From Bacillota bacterium (lineage in GTDB: Bacteria > Bacillota > DSM-12270 > Thermacetogeniales > Thermacetogeniaceae): a stretch of 64,000 bases of DNA. Made by a program: the position numbers and the translations under genes. The stretch lies in the NCBI GenBank assembly GCA_013177945.1, contig JABLXW010000001.1, forward strand, positions 124,001 through 188,000, in the 5' to 3' direction. Below the pieces are notes generated by a model. That model searched no databases. It was not told the DNA's origin and worked only from the letters and a program-made list of their open reading frames with translations. Each line of letters begins with the position of its first letter. The first letter of the stretch is position 1. This document shows positions 17,859 to 25,644 of this stretch, one piece after another.

Positions 17859-18969
17859 GCAACTCTCTTTCCTCCAGTTCCACAGGGAACCGGGGAAACA
17901 AGACAAGGACCTTTTTTTAATCAAAATTTTAGAGGTCAGCGGGGAGACGGCAGTTGTCTCTGCGCGGGGGATGCTTTACAGAGTGCGCACGCAAATTCCC
18001 CTTGCTCCAGGGCAGTATTTTTTCGTAAAACAGGAGCAAAAGGGCGGGAATCAAACAACCTGGCGAATCGTCCAGGAGGTTCTGGAGCCTCCTCTTCTGG
18101 GGAGTTTGCCGGAAACCCGAAACCGTGCCATTTTTTCTGTTCTCCATAACGCAGGACTTCCCATCTCCGAGAAAAATTTCCTCCTTGTCCAGGAGATCCT
18201 TTCAAAACTCGGGAGCTCATCTCCTGTCAGTTTTCTCATTGCAGCAACCCTGGCAAAGCTGGCTCTCTCTCCTCACCCCCTGCTCCTGGAATCTCTTGCC
18301 AGTTTTCTAAACAAAGCAATACCTCAGATTTATCTTGAACCTAAAAAAGCAGAAAATGTTGAGCAGAATGCCAGGGAGCAAAAATTGTTCGGCTTTCGCC
18401 TGAAAGCGGCGGTGGATCAACTCCGGGGAATACTCCTGTCGCTCCTGGAGCACCTGGAAAAGCCTCTTGAAAGCGAACATTGCAAACAATATCAACTTCC
18501 TCTAAAACTGGAAGGGGAGTCAGCAAAACAATTGCTGGGCGGACAAATTTTTGCCTGGGCCCAGGAAAATTCTCCAGACCAGTCGCCCTTCTTTTACATC
18601 CCCCTTTTCTTGTTTTCAGATCAAAACCCTTCCCTAAAGGGGGAGATCTCCATTTATTCTTCCCCCCAGGAGGAAACCCCGAAATCATCCGTCTGGTCTT
18701 TTCTTATCTCCCTGGAAACTCCGTCCCTGGGGTGGGTCCAGGTCGAACTGACTTTCAAGAACCCGATCCTGTACGCCCGCGCCCTTGTCGAGCAGAAAGA
18801 AACGAAGGTTCTCTTCGATGAGTGCTGGCCTTGCCTTGCAGATTCGCTGCGAAATCTAAATTTTTATCTCCATTGGTTGGGCTGTGCGGTGGGAACCGTC
18901 AGGACCGTATTTGCGAAGCTTCGCAAAGAGCATTTCCCAGCTGCCCCGGTGATAAACCTTCTGGTATAA
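17848..18969 (+). CDS. FliK C-domain-like protein of unknown function (YlqG position)
   Basis: 373-aa protein without a clear named homologue. The gene stands where B. subtilis has ylqG, between rnhB and the flhB-like ylqH. The last 100 residues look like the hook-length-control FliK C-domain: SLETPSLGWVQVELTF, then ILYARALVEQKET, then a CLADSLRNLNFYLHWLG helix, a Leu-rich pattern of strand-strand-helix. The N-terminal 90 residues look like a small beta domain (VSGETAVVSARGMLYRV, APGQYFFVKQE). No signal peptide or membrane segment. It overlaps rnhB by 11 bp. Function inferred only from fold resemblance and from pairing with the FlhB-like protein; the true flagellar fliK lies at 44418. Confidence 0.6.
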   Translation: MEIEQLSFLQFHREPGKQDKDLFLIKILEVSGETAVVSARGMLYRVRTQIPLAPGQYFFVKQEQKGGNQTTWRIVQEVLEPPLLGSLPETRNRAIFSVLHNAGLPISEKNFLLVQEILSKLGSSSPVSFLIAATLAKLALSPHPLLLESLASFLNKAIPQIYLEPKKAENVEQNAREQKLFGFRLKAAVDQLRGILLSLLEHLEKPLESEHCKQYQLPLKLEGESAKQLLGGQIFAWAQENSPDQSPFFYIPLFLFSDQNPSLKGEISIYSSPQEETPKSSVWSFLISLETPSLGWVQVELTFKNPILYARALVEQKETKVLFDECWPCLADSLRNLNFYLHWLGCAVGTVRTVFAKLRKEHFPAAPVINLLV

Positions 18970-18970
18970 T
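18962..18970 (+). promoter_or_regulatory. Possible extended -10 promoter of the flhB-like gene
   Basis: TGG-TATAAT (18962-18970) overlaps the stop of the upstream gene and lies 26 bp before the ATG at 18996. No good -35 is present 17 bp upstream, so only an extended -10 promoter is possible. Confidence 0.35.
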
Positions 18971-18995
18971 CTGGCATAAGAGGGGATTAAGTAAA

Positions 18996-19313
18996 ATGGA
19001 AAAAGAAAAGGCCGGCCTGAAACAAGCGGTTGCCTTGAGGTACCGAAAAGATAAGGACCGCGCCCCCCGGGTTGTTGCAAAGGGAAAGGGTGAGGTCGCA
19101 GCACGCATTATTGAAGAAGCCGAAAGGCACGGGGTGCCCCTTTACGAAGACCCGGAACTGGCCAGTCTGCTTGTAAAACTCCCTCTGGAATCTGAAATTC
19201 CTCCTGAGCTTTACCACGCCGTTGCAGAGGTTCTCGTTTTTATTTATCAGCTTGATCGGAAATCCCGCCTCTCAAAACCCGGGAGGGAAGAGGCTGAAGG
19301 AGCATTCTCCTGA
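18996..19313 (+). CDS. FlhB C-terminal domain homologue (YlqH family)
   Basis: 105-aa soluble protein equal to the cytoplasmic FlhB domain after the NPTH autocleavage site: AVALRYRKDKDRAP, ARIIEEAERHGVPLYEDPEL and EIPPELYHAVAEVLVFIYQ align with the end of the flagellar FlhB at 55553. It has no NPTH motif and no membrane part. B. subtilis YlqH is the counterpart in the same neighbourhood. ATG 18996 was chosen; the frame extends upstream but the AGAGGGG site and the homology start here. Role unknown; it could bind export substrates or the FliK-like partner next door. Confidence 0.85.
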   Translation: MEKEKAGLKQAVALRYRKDKDRAPRVVAKGKGEVAARIIEEAERHGVPLYEDPELASLLVKLPLESEIPPELYHAVAEVLVFIYQLDRKSRLSKPGREEAEGAFS

Positions 19314-19353
19314 ATCTCCATTTCTGATAAGGGGGAGAAAAGAGGTCCAGGCA

Positions 19354-19713
19354 ATGGCCTTAAAACGTCGGGAAACCGGTCTCAAGGGAGAGGAAATCGC
19401 CCTTTCCTTTCTTTCTTCCCTGGGGTACCGTCTTCTTGCGAAGAATTTCCGCTGCCGCTTGGGAGAAATCGATTTAATCATGCAGGATGGACCCGTCACC
19501 GTTTTTGTGGAGGTGAAAACGCGGCGCAATCTTCTTTACGGAACCCCCCAGGAAGCGGTTTCCCCGGCGAAGCAGGCGAAAATCAGACGCCTCGCGCAGT
19601 ACTACCTGCTCACCAAAAAAGAAGAAGAGGCGCCCCTTCGCTTTGATGTGATCGCAATTACCTTTACGGAGAAGGGAAGACCCGTAATCGAACACCTAAA
19701 AGGGGTTTTTTAA
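19354..19713 (+). CDS. yraN: YraN-family endonuclease-like protein (UPF0102)
   Basis: 119-aa protein of the UPF0102 family, a small Holliday-junction-resolvase-like nuclease fold of unknown physiological role. The predicted active-site pattern is visible: GEIDLIMQDG, then FVEVKTRRN, with GTPQEAVSPAKQAKI after. ATG 19354 was chosen by family length; open frame upstream is not conserved. The adjacency to rnhB and ylqH is common in Firmicutes. Confidence 0.92.
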   Translation: MALKRRETGLKGEEIALSFLSSLGYRLLAKNFRCRLGEIDLIMQDGPVTVFVEVKTRRNLLYGTPQEAVSPAKQAKIRRLAQYYLLTKKEEEAPLRFDVIAITFTEKGRPVIEHLKGVF

Positions 19714-19726
19714 GGGAGTGTTTCCA

Positions 19727-20533
19727 TTGCGGATTGCATTGCTTCAACTGGCGCCGGGCCAGAAAACTCCCGAAGACTGCCGGGCCCATGTAAAATCCCT
19801 GGTCGAGGAAAAAGTTCCCCATGACGTTGATCTGGTCGTCCTTCCGGAGCTCTGGACAACAGGACACCTTCACCAAAATGTTATGAGGGAAGCCGAGATG
19901 CTCCAGGGCCCGACAAATGCGCTCCTGGCCGGACTGGCCAGAGAAAGGGGGATCTACATTGTAGGGGGCTCGCTCCCGATCAAAACCCCCCAGGGAATTC
20001 ATAATTTCTGTGCAGTCCACGGCCCGGGAGGATACCTGGGAGGTTACGCGAAGGTTCATCCCTTCGGGCCTTTGGGAGAGAAAGAATGGTGTATACCCGG
20101 CAGGAACCTGTACCTTTTTTCGACAGCTTATGGTAAGATGGGAGTGATGATTTGCTACGACCTGCGCTTTCCGGAGGTGGCGCGCCTCCTGGCAAAAGCC
20201 GGGGCGCTGGTAATTTTCGTGCCCGCCGCTTTTCCCGATGCCCGCATTGAACAGTGGGAACTCCTTCTAAGGGCACGTGCGGTTGAAAATCAAGTTTTCA
20301 TAGCAGGTGTAAATAAAGCAGGAAGAGAGGGAAGTCTAATCTTTCCCGGAAGGTCACTTGTGGTGGCTCCCGATGGGAAAGTCCTCGCTGCAGGCTCAAA
20401 TGACGAAGATATTATCTTGTGCGAGATAGATTTTAAACTGATCGATCAGGTCCGGAGCGCAATTCCCTGCTGGTGCGACCTTTCTCCCTGGGCCTACCGG
20501 CTGCCTGAAGAAGATCGGGAGGTTCTGTCATGA
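19727..20533 (+). CDS. Nitrilase-superfamily C-N hydrolase
   Basis: Carbon-nitrogen hydrolase, probably an omega-amidase-like or other small-amide hydrolase; the substrate cannot be told. The Glu-Lys-Cys triad is Glu41 in LPELWTTG, Lys109 in YAKVHPFG and Cys143 in MICYDLRFPE (numbering from TTG 19727). TTG 19727 was chosen because GGGAG lies 8 bp upstream and the protein begins MRIALLQLAP; GTG 19718 is the alternative. The stop overlaps the racemase-like gene by four bases (ATGA), which suggests a linked function. Confidence 0.9.
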   Translation: MRIALLQLAPGQKTPEDCRAHVKSLVEEKVPHDVDLVVLPELWTTGHLHQNVMREAEMLQGPTNALLAGLARERGIYIVGGSLPIKTPQGIHNFCAVHGPGGYLGGYAKVHPFGPLGEKEWCIPGRNLYLFSTAYGKMGVMICYDLRFPEVARLLAKAGALVIFVPAAFPDARIEQWELLLRARAVENQVFIAGVNKAGREGSLIFPGRSLVVAPDGKVLAAGSNDEDIILCEIDFKLIDQVRSAIPCWCDLSPWAYRLPEEDREVLS

Positions 20534-21774
20534 GATATCCTGTAATGTACCGGGCGCTTTACAACCTGCCTGCCCCCCGGGTTGAAAACGTTCAGGATGA
20601 GGTAAAAAAGGCCCTTCAAAAAGCAAAATTCTGGAGGGGGATCAAAAAGGGGGCGCGCATTGCGGTAACAGCAGGAAGCCGGGGGATTTCGGACATCCTG
20701 CCGATTCTGGTTACTATTCTCAACATGCTCAAGGAAAACGGTCTCCGGCCCTACCTCGTCCCCGCCATGGGGTCCCATGGAGGAGGCACACCCGAGGGGC
20801 AGAAAAAAGTTCTGGCCAGCCTGGGAATCACCGAGGAAACAACAGGTGTTCCCATCAAAGCAACAGGGGAAGCAATAAAACTTGGCGAGATTACACCTGA
20901 AGTTCCTGTTTTTTTCAATCAGGCAGCCCTGGAAAGCGACGGCATTATTGTGGTCAACCGGGTGAAACCCCATACTTCGTTTCGGGGCCCGGTGGAAAGC
21001 GGCTTGATGAAAATGCTTGCCGTCGGCCTGGGCAATCCCCAGGGAGCGGCTGCACTCCATAAATTTGGCCCCGCGGGGCTCAGGGAGTACATTCCGCAGG
21101 TGGCAAACTTTATTCTTGCCAGACTTCCCGTTTTATACGGCATTGCGATCATCGAAAACGCGCGGGAGCAAACCGCCCACATCGAGGGAGTAGAACCAGA
21201 GGAATTTTTCGGCAAGGAACAACAGTTATTGAACAGAGCCCGCTCTTTAATGCCCCGGCTGCCCTTTCAGGAACTTGATCTGCTTGTCGTGAAAGAAATG
21301 GGGAAGTGCTTCAGCGGCACCGGGATGGATACCAACCTGATCGGGCGCCTGCGGATTCAGGGCGAACCCGAACCCGAAGCACCCCGGATTAAACGGATTG
21401 CCGTCCTCGACCTGGCGGAGCGCTCGGAGGGCAACGCTACAGGAATTGGTCTTGCCGACTTCACAACAGACCGCCTCCTCTCTAAAGTCGACTGGGAGGC
21501 GACATACCTCAACGTGCTCAGCACGACCTTTGTCCAGCGGGCGATGATCCCCATGCACTTTCCTACAGATGAGGAAACGATTCAAAAGGCGCTTCTGAGT
21601 CTGGGAAGCAGGAATCCCGAAGGGGCCCGGGTTCTGGTGATTCAAAATACACTAGAGTTGGAGGAGCTCGTGTTTTCCGCGGCCCTTTTCGAGGAGGCAA
21701 AAGCTCACCCTTTTTTGACGATCCTGGGGGAAGGGCGGGAAATGACCTTTGATGGTGGAAAGCTTCTTCTCTGA
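20530..21774 (+). CDS. LarA-like 2-hydroxyacid racemase/epimerase family (DUF2088)
   Basis: 414-aa protein of the nickel-pincer lactate-racemase superfamily. Marks are MGSHGGGTPEGQ (80-91) and RVKPHTSFRG (144-153), the latter a conserved Lys-His region. The MGSHGG form marks a LarA homologue group rather than classical LarA, and members act on diverse 2-hydroxyacids. No LarB/LarC/LarE cofactor genes lie nearby. Its place before a GlcD/GlcF-type oxidase suggests it interconverts stereoisomers of the acid that the oxidase takes; this is inferred. Confidence 0.75.
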   Translation: MRYPVMYRALYNLPAPRVENVQDEVKKALQKAKFWRGIKKGARIAVTAGSRGISDILPILVTILNMLKENGLRPYLVPAMGSHGGGTPEGQKKVLASLGITEETTGVPIKATGEAIKLGEITPEVPVFFNQAALESDGIIVVNRVKPHTSFRGPVESGLMKMLAVGLGNPQGAAALHKFGPAGLREYIPQVANFILARLPVLYGIAIIENAREQTAHIEGVEPEEFFGKEQQLLNRARSLMPRLPFQELDLLVVKEMGKCFSGTGMDTNLIGRLRIQGEPEPEAPRIKRIAVLDLAERSEGNATGIGLADFTTDRLLSKVDWEATYLNVLSTTFVQRAMIPMHFPTDEETIQKALLSLGSRNPEGARVLVIQNTLELEELVFSAALFEEAKAHPFLTILGEGREMTFDGGKLLL

Positions 21775-21812
21775 AAACTAAAAACGGTTCTCTCAACAGG
21801 AGGTTCCGGAAA

Positions 21813-23204
21813 ATGCTTCAGTCCTCTTTGATCAACGAAATCAAGAAGATTGTGGGTAAGGAAAACGTCCTCGCCACCCTTGAGGAACGGTTGTGCTACG
21901 GCTACGACAGCACCCCGGAGGCCTTTCTTCCCGACCTGGTGGTCCGCCCGGATTCCGCCGAGCAAATACAAAAAATCATCAAACTGGCCAATCTTCATCT
22001 TTTTCCCGTCATTCCCCGGGGAGCCGGAACGGGTCTGAGCGGCGGATCACTGCCGGTTAAAGGCGGGGTTGTCCTGGACCTCACCAGGATGAACCGCATT
22101 CTGGAAATAGATGAAGAAAACCTGGTTGCCGTAGTGGAACCCGGAGTTGTGACATCCCATCTCCAGGAGGAAGCGGAAAAACGCGAGCTGTTCTATCCAC
22201 CTGATCCCGCCAGCTTAAAGACCTCAACTATTGGCGGCAATGTTGCGGAATGTGCAGGAGGCCCCCGCGCCTTTAAATACGGTGTCACCAGGGACTACGT
22301 ACTCGGCCTGGAAGTGGTGACGCCAACGGGGGAAATTTTAAGAACAGGCGGCAAAACGGTCAAGAGTGTGACCGGCTATGATTTAATCCGGCTTTATACA
22401 GGTTCCGAAGGTACTTTGGGAATCATTACGAAAATTATTCTCCGTTTGATCCCTAAACCGGAAGCAAAAGAAACGATGATGGCGGTTTACGAGCGGCTTG
22501 ACGATGCCGCTAAAACCGTAACGCTCACCATTAAACGGGGAATCATTCCCGTCACCCTGGAATTGATGGATGACCTGACCATCCGCTGTGTGGAAAACTA
22601 CCTTCAAATCGGGCTTCCCTTAGATGCCGAGGCGATTCTGATCATCGAGGTCGACGGGCCCGCCGATCTGGTGAAAAAACAAACCGAACAGGTGGCAGAA
22701 CTCTGCAGGGCAAGTGGGGCACGAGAAATTAAGATCGCAAGGAACGAAAAAGAAAGAGAGGAGATCTGGGCGGCCCGCAGGGCTGTTTCTGCTGCAGTTG
22801 TTCAGATCAAACCCACAAAGATCAGCGAAGACATTGCCGTGCCCCGGAGTCAAATCCCCCAGATGATCAGAAGGTTAAAGGAAATCGCCTCCCGCTACCA
22901 GCTGAATTTGGTGATTTTCGGGCATGCAGGGGACGGAAATCTGCATCCCAACATTCTTTGCGACCAGAACGATCCCGAGGAAATGGAACGGGTCGAAAAA
23001 GCGATAGGAGAACTGTTTCAGGCAGCAGTGGAATTGGGAGGGACTTTATCCGGCGAGCACGGGATCGGGACGATGAAGGCACCTTACCTTAAACTGGAAA
23101 CCGGAGAAGCAGGGTATGAGGTCATGCGGGCGATCAAGAAAGCGCTAGACCCCAACAACATTCTCAACCCTGGCAAAATCTTTGGGAGTGAGCGAAATGG
23201 ATAA
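21813..23204 (+). CDS. glcD: FAD-linked 2-hydroxyacid oxidase subunit (GlcD/D-lactate dehydrogenase type)
   Basis: FAD-binding type 4 oxidoreductase (463 aa). The PCMH-type FAD domain is at about 40-215, with PRGAGTGLSGG and GGNVAECAGGPRAFKYGVT. The C-terminal FAD-oxidase domain holds FGHAGDGNLHPNI and GTLSGEHGIG and ends LDPNNILNPGKIFG. The ATG follows AGGAGG. The stop lies 8 bp inside the Fe-S partner gene, so the two are made together. Substrate is glycolate or D-lactate; the sequence does not decide. Confidence 0.93.
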   Translation: MLQSSLINEIKKIVGKENVLATLEERLCYGYDSTPEAFLPDLVVRPDSAEQIQKIIKLANLHLFPVIPRGAGTGLSGGSLPVKGGVVLDLTRMNRILEIDEENLVAVVEPGVVTSHLQEEAEKRELFYPPDPASLKTSTIGGNVAECAGGPRAFKYGVTRDYVLGLEVVTPTGEILRTGGKTVKSVTGYDLIRLYTGSEGTLGIITKIILRLIPKPEAKETMMAVYERLDDAAKTVTLTIKRGIIPVTLELMDDLTIRCVENYLQIGLPLDAEAILIIEVDGPADLVKKQTEQVAELCRASGAREIKIARNEKEREEIWAARRAVSAAVVQIKPTKISEDIAVPRSQIPQMIRRLKEIASRYQLNLVIFGHAGDGNLHPNILCDQNDPEEMERVEKAIGELFQAAVELGGTLSGEHGIGTMKAPYLKLETGEAGYEVMRAIKKALDPNNILNPGKIFGSERNG

Positions 23205-24489
23205 CCTTGCAAGGGCTGCGGATTATCTCAACCGGTGCAGCAAGTGCGGCGGGTGCCAGGCTGTTTGCCCCCTTTATCAAGAGACCAGGGCCGAGCCTTA
23301 TGTCGCAAGAGGAAAGCTTTTTCTTTTAAAAAACCACCTTGAGGGGAAGCTTCCCCTCTCTGCCAAAATGAAAGAGATTATGAGTTTATGCCTTTTGTGC
23401 AAAGCCTGCGTAAACCAATGTCCCAATAACATCCCGGTGGATCAGCTGGTCCTGGGAGCACGCCAGAAAATTGCGCAGGAAAAAGGGATCTCATTTGTCA
23501 AAAAGAACGTTTTTCAGCACCTCCTCAAGAACAACGGCAGGCTCACCCTGGCAGCCCGGCTCGGGTGGTTGTACCAGCGCGCCGGAGTCCAGTGGCTGGT
23601 ACGAAAGAGCAACATTTTAAAAGTTTTTGGGGAAGAAATCGTTCAAAAAGAACGCCTTCTTCCCAAAATGGCGAAGCGCCCCTTTCGGAAACAGGTCCCC
23701 AGGTTTTTGACGTGCTCCCGGCCCAAGCTCCGGGTCGCGTATTACACAGGCTGCCTTACTAACTTTGTCTATCCCGCCACAGGCCATGCGGTGGTCAACG
23801 TCCTCCGCCGCCACGACCTGGAAATTTTAATCCCCGAGCAGTGGTGCTGCGGCATTCCCGCCCTGGCCAGCGGCGATGAAAAGACGGCAGCCGAACTGGC
23901 CCGAAAAAATGTGGAGGTATTCCAGAGAGCCGGAGTAGATGCTGTGATTACCGATTGCGCCTCCTGCGGAAGCATGCTGAAAGAATACGCCGATCTTTTA
24001 GGAACGCCTGAAGCAAAAGCCTTTGCCGGTAAAGTTTTAGACTTCAGCCAGTTCCTGAGCGAAGCTGTTTCTTTCCGGGCAGGTGAAATTGAAGTTCCGC
24101 GCCTTGCAACCTACCATGATCCGTGCCACCTGAAACGGGGGCAGGGGGTATTCGAAGCTCCCCGGAGGTTGATCAGGAAAGTGCCGGGCCTCAGATTCAA
24201 GGAAATGAAGGAGCCTGATCGGTGCTGTGGAGCGGCCGGTTCCTTCAACCTGACCTATTACAATCTCGCCGCCAAAATCGGCCGGCGCAAAGTGCAAAAT
24301 ATCCGGGAGACAGGTGCCGATTTCCTGGTTACAGGGTGTCCTTCCTGCATCATGCAACTTCGCCATATGCTTGAACTGGAAAATTCCCCTGTTCAGGTTC
24401 TTCATTTAGCCGAACTGCTGAGCATGACCTATAGCTCACAGGGTCAAGCAAACGAATCGGGGAGGGGGTGTTCTCATGCAGTATCTTGA
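23197..24489 (+). CDS. glcF: Fe-S / CCG-domain subunit of 2-hydroxyacid oxidase (GlcF type)
   Basis: 430-aa electron-transfer partner of GlcD. Two 4Fe-4S sites: Cys14, Cys17, Cys20, Cys24 and Cys65, Cys68, Cys71, Cys75. Two CCG (heterodisulfide-reductase-like) modules follow: one with GCLTNF, WCCGIPA and DCASCGSM, the other with HDPCHLKRGQG, RCCGAAGSFNL and CPSCIMQL. ATG 23197 was chosen with GGGAG 8 bp upstream. It passes electrons from GlcD-bound FAD to a membrane or soluble acceptor; a menaquinone or ETF route is possible but unseen. Confidence 0.92.
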   Translation: MDNLARAADYLNRCSKCGGCQAVCPLYQETRAEPYVARGKLFLLKNHLEGKLPLSAKMKEIMSLCLLCKACVNQCPNNIPVDQLVLGARQKIAQEKGISFVKKNVFQHLLKNNGRLTLAARLGWLYQRAGVQWLVRKSNILKVFGEEIVQKERLLPKMAKRPFRKQVPRFLTCSRPKLRVAYYTGCLTNFVYPATGHAVVNVLRRHDLEILIPEQWCCGIPALASGDEKTAAELARKNVEVFQRAGVDAVITDCASCGSMLKEYADLLGTPEAKAFAGKVLDFSQFLSEAVSFRAGEIEVPRLATYHDPCHLKRGQGVFEAPRRLIRKVPGLRFKEMKEPDRCCGAAGSFNLTYYNLAAKIGRRKVQNIRETGADFLVTGCPSCIMQLRHMLELENSPVQVLHLAELLSMTYSSQGQANESGRGCSHAVS

Positions 24490-25078
24490 AACTTTGCTGG
24501 AAGCCCAGCGGGAGTTCGCAAAACACGATCCCCAAAAAATGGCGGAAGCAAGCGGCGCCGAATATGATCCCCGCGAAAACGTGATTCGGGTTCTCTATCT
24601 GAACAAATCTTACAGGGTTTTTTATCCGGAAGGAAGAATCTTGGCAGAAGAAGAGCCGACCAATCTGGCTGTTGAAGAAAAAGCGCTGATTCTCCAATAC
24701 CTCAGCCAGGCCCCGGGGCATCCCCTAACAAAGCGCTGGATTTCCTATTCCGAGCTTCCAAACGGAATGTACCATGATCGCCCTTTTAAGGTCGAAGCTG
24801 TCGAGCCTCTTGCCGAAACCTTTGGAGGCCAACCCGGAAAATTGCTGGAAGCTGCACAGGCCCTGGGTGGAAGTGAACTGAAAATCGGAGATCTCGGGGT
24901 TGTGATCCCGGTTCTCCCACGCATCCTGGTTGCGGTCATTCTATGGGTGGGAGATGAGGAATTTCCGGCAAGGGCCAACATGGTTTTCGATGCTGTAACC
25001 CCAAGGTACCTTTCTACCGCTGCCGTATACGTTTTGGGTTCCATTCTCACAAAACGCCTGAAAGAAGCCGCAGCTTGA
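24476..25078 (+). CDS. DUF3786 domain protein
   Basis: 200-aa protein of the DUF3786 family, function unknown. Conserved features seen are NLAVEEKALILQYLSQA, WISYSELPNG (about 98-107), IPVLPRILVAVILW and PARANMVFDAVTPRYLSTA. The family is common in acetogens and sulfate reducers, often near C1 or redox genes. It overlaps the GlcF gene by 14 bp and is the last gene of this operon. No signal peptide or cofactor motif. Confidence 0.8.
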   Translation: MQYLETLLEAQREFAKHDPQKMAEASGAEYDPRENVIRVLYLNKSYRVFYPEGRILAEEEPTNLAVEEKALILQYLSQAPGHPLTKRWISYSELPNGMYHDRPFKVEAVEPLAETFGGQPGKLLEAAQALGGSELKIGDLGVVIPVLPRILVAVILWVGDEEFPARANMVFDAVTPRYLSTAAVYVLGSILTKRLKEAAA

Positions 25079-25081
25079 AAA

Positions 25082-25111
25082 GCATAAAAAGCCCCTCCTG
25101 TTTTCATAATA
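25082..25111 (+). promoter_or_regulatory. Sigma-G-type forespore promoter of the starch-binding-module gene
   Basis: GCATA (25082-25086) and CATAATA (25105-25111) with an 18-bp spacer fit the sigma-G consensus GHATR-N17/18-CATWHTA with no mismatch. The expected start is near 25118. The -10 box lies in the left arm and loop of the hairpin described next. Confidence 0.6.
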
Positions 25112-25136
25112 AAAATAATAAATGAAAACAGGAGGG
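25093..25136 (+). promoter_or_regulatory. Hairpin masking the ribosome site of the downstream gene
   Basis: Perfect 15-bp stem: CCCTCCTGTTTTCAT (25093-25107) pairs with ATGAAAACAGGAGGG (25122-25136) around a 14-nt A/T loop. The right arm contains the Shine-Dalgarno AGGAGGG of the gene at 25145. Read-through RNA from the upstream operon would fold and hide the site; RNA started near 25118 lacks the left arm and would be translatable. On the - strand the stem is followed by a T-run, so it may also act as a terminator for leftward transcription. Confidence 0.7.
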
Positions 25137-25144
25137 ACTTGAAA

Positions 25145-25444
25145 GTGTACGATATGCATCCCGCATTCTCTATTTCACCGATTCCCAAGCGGGTCGGAGA
25201 CAAAGTGAAAATCAGATACCACGGCATCCTTGCCCAGGCCGGGGCGGATCAGATCTGGCTTCACACCGGTTACGGAACGGGACCCTGGCAGAACATCTAC
25301 GATTATAAAATGAGCAAAGCAGGAGATGAATGGGAGCATACCATCGAGATTACAAGAAGCGGTCGGTTCAACTTCTGTTTTAAAGACAGCGCCAACAACT
25401 GGGACAACAATAACGGCCTCAACTGGAGCTACCAGATTAGCTGA
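25145..25444 (+). CDS. Stand-alone carbohydrate-binding module protein (CBM25-like)
   Basis: 99-aa protein that looks like a single starch/glycogen-binding module and nothing more. It shows the beta-sandwich pattern with VKIRYHGILAQAGADQIWLH, a WEHTIEI strand and the C-terminal FNFCFKDSANNWDNNNG segment typical of CBM25. No signal peptide, linker or catalytic domain, so it should act inside the cell. GTG 25145 was chosen because AGGAGGG ends 8 bp upstream; TTG 25139 is too close. The sigma-G-like promoter and masking hairpin suggest expression in the forespore. Function unknown; binding to storage glycogen is a guess. Confidence 0.75.
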   Translation: MYDMHPAFSISPIPKRVGDKVKIRYHGILAQAGADQIWLHTGYGTGPWQNIYDYKMSKAGDEWEHTIEITRSGRFNFCFKDSANNWDNNNGLNWSYQIS

Positions 25445-25468
25445 AATTAGCAGGGGTAAACGAGATGG

Positions 25469-25495
25469 GGAGAGAAATTTTTCTCTCCTCTTTTT
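25469..25495 (+). terminator. Rho-independent terminator after the CBM gene
   Basis: Stem GGAGAGAA (25469-25476) / TTCTCTCC (25481-25488) with a 4-nt loop, then TCTTTTT. It lies 25 bp after the stop and closes the rightward transcription unit. The remaining bases to bfn (25496-25644) hold no gene; bfn and this unit converge here. Confidence 0.85.
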
Positions 25496-25644
25496 AATTC
25501 CCTGTTTTTTATTCTCATTGTTTCAGATAATGCAAGGGAGCAATCAGGATCGTTCGCCAGGGGTTCCGTAACTTTAACGTTCCTGCCCGTCGGCAGCCAG
25601 GGTATGGGCCCGGCGATTTGAGTGTAAATTTCCGAAAGAGGTTT

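Noticed and set aside
18910-18927. Perfect 18-bp palindrome TTTGCGAAG/CTTCGCAAA
   Set aside because: It lies within the coding end of the FliK-like gene and has no T-run, partner copy or promoter it could serve. Possibly chance.
25496-25644. Possible bfn terminator in the convergent gap
   Set aside because: No stem followed by T-run on the - strand here. The hairpin at 25093-25136 could stop leftward RNA, but it lies beyond the CBM gene.
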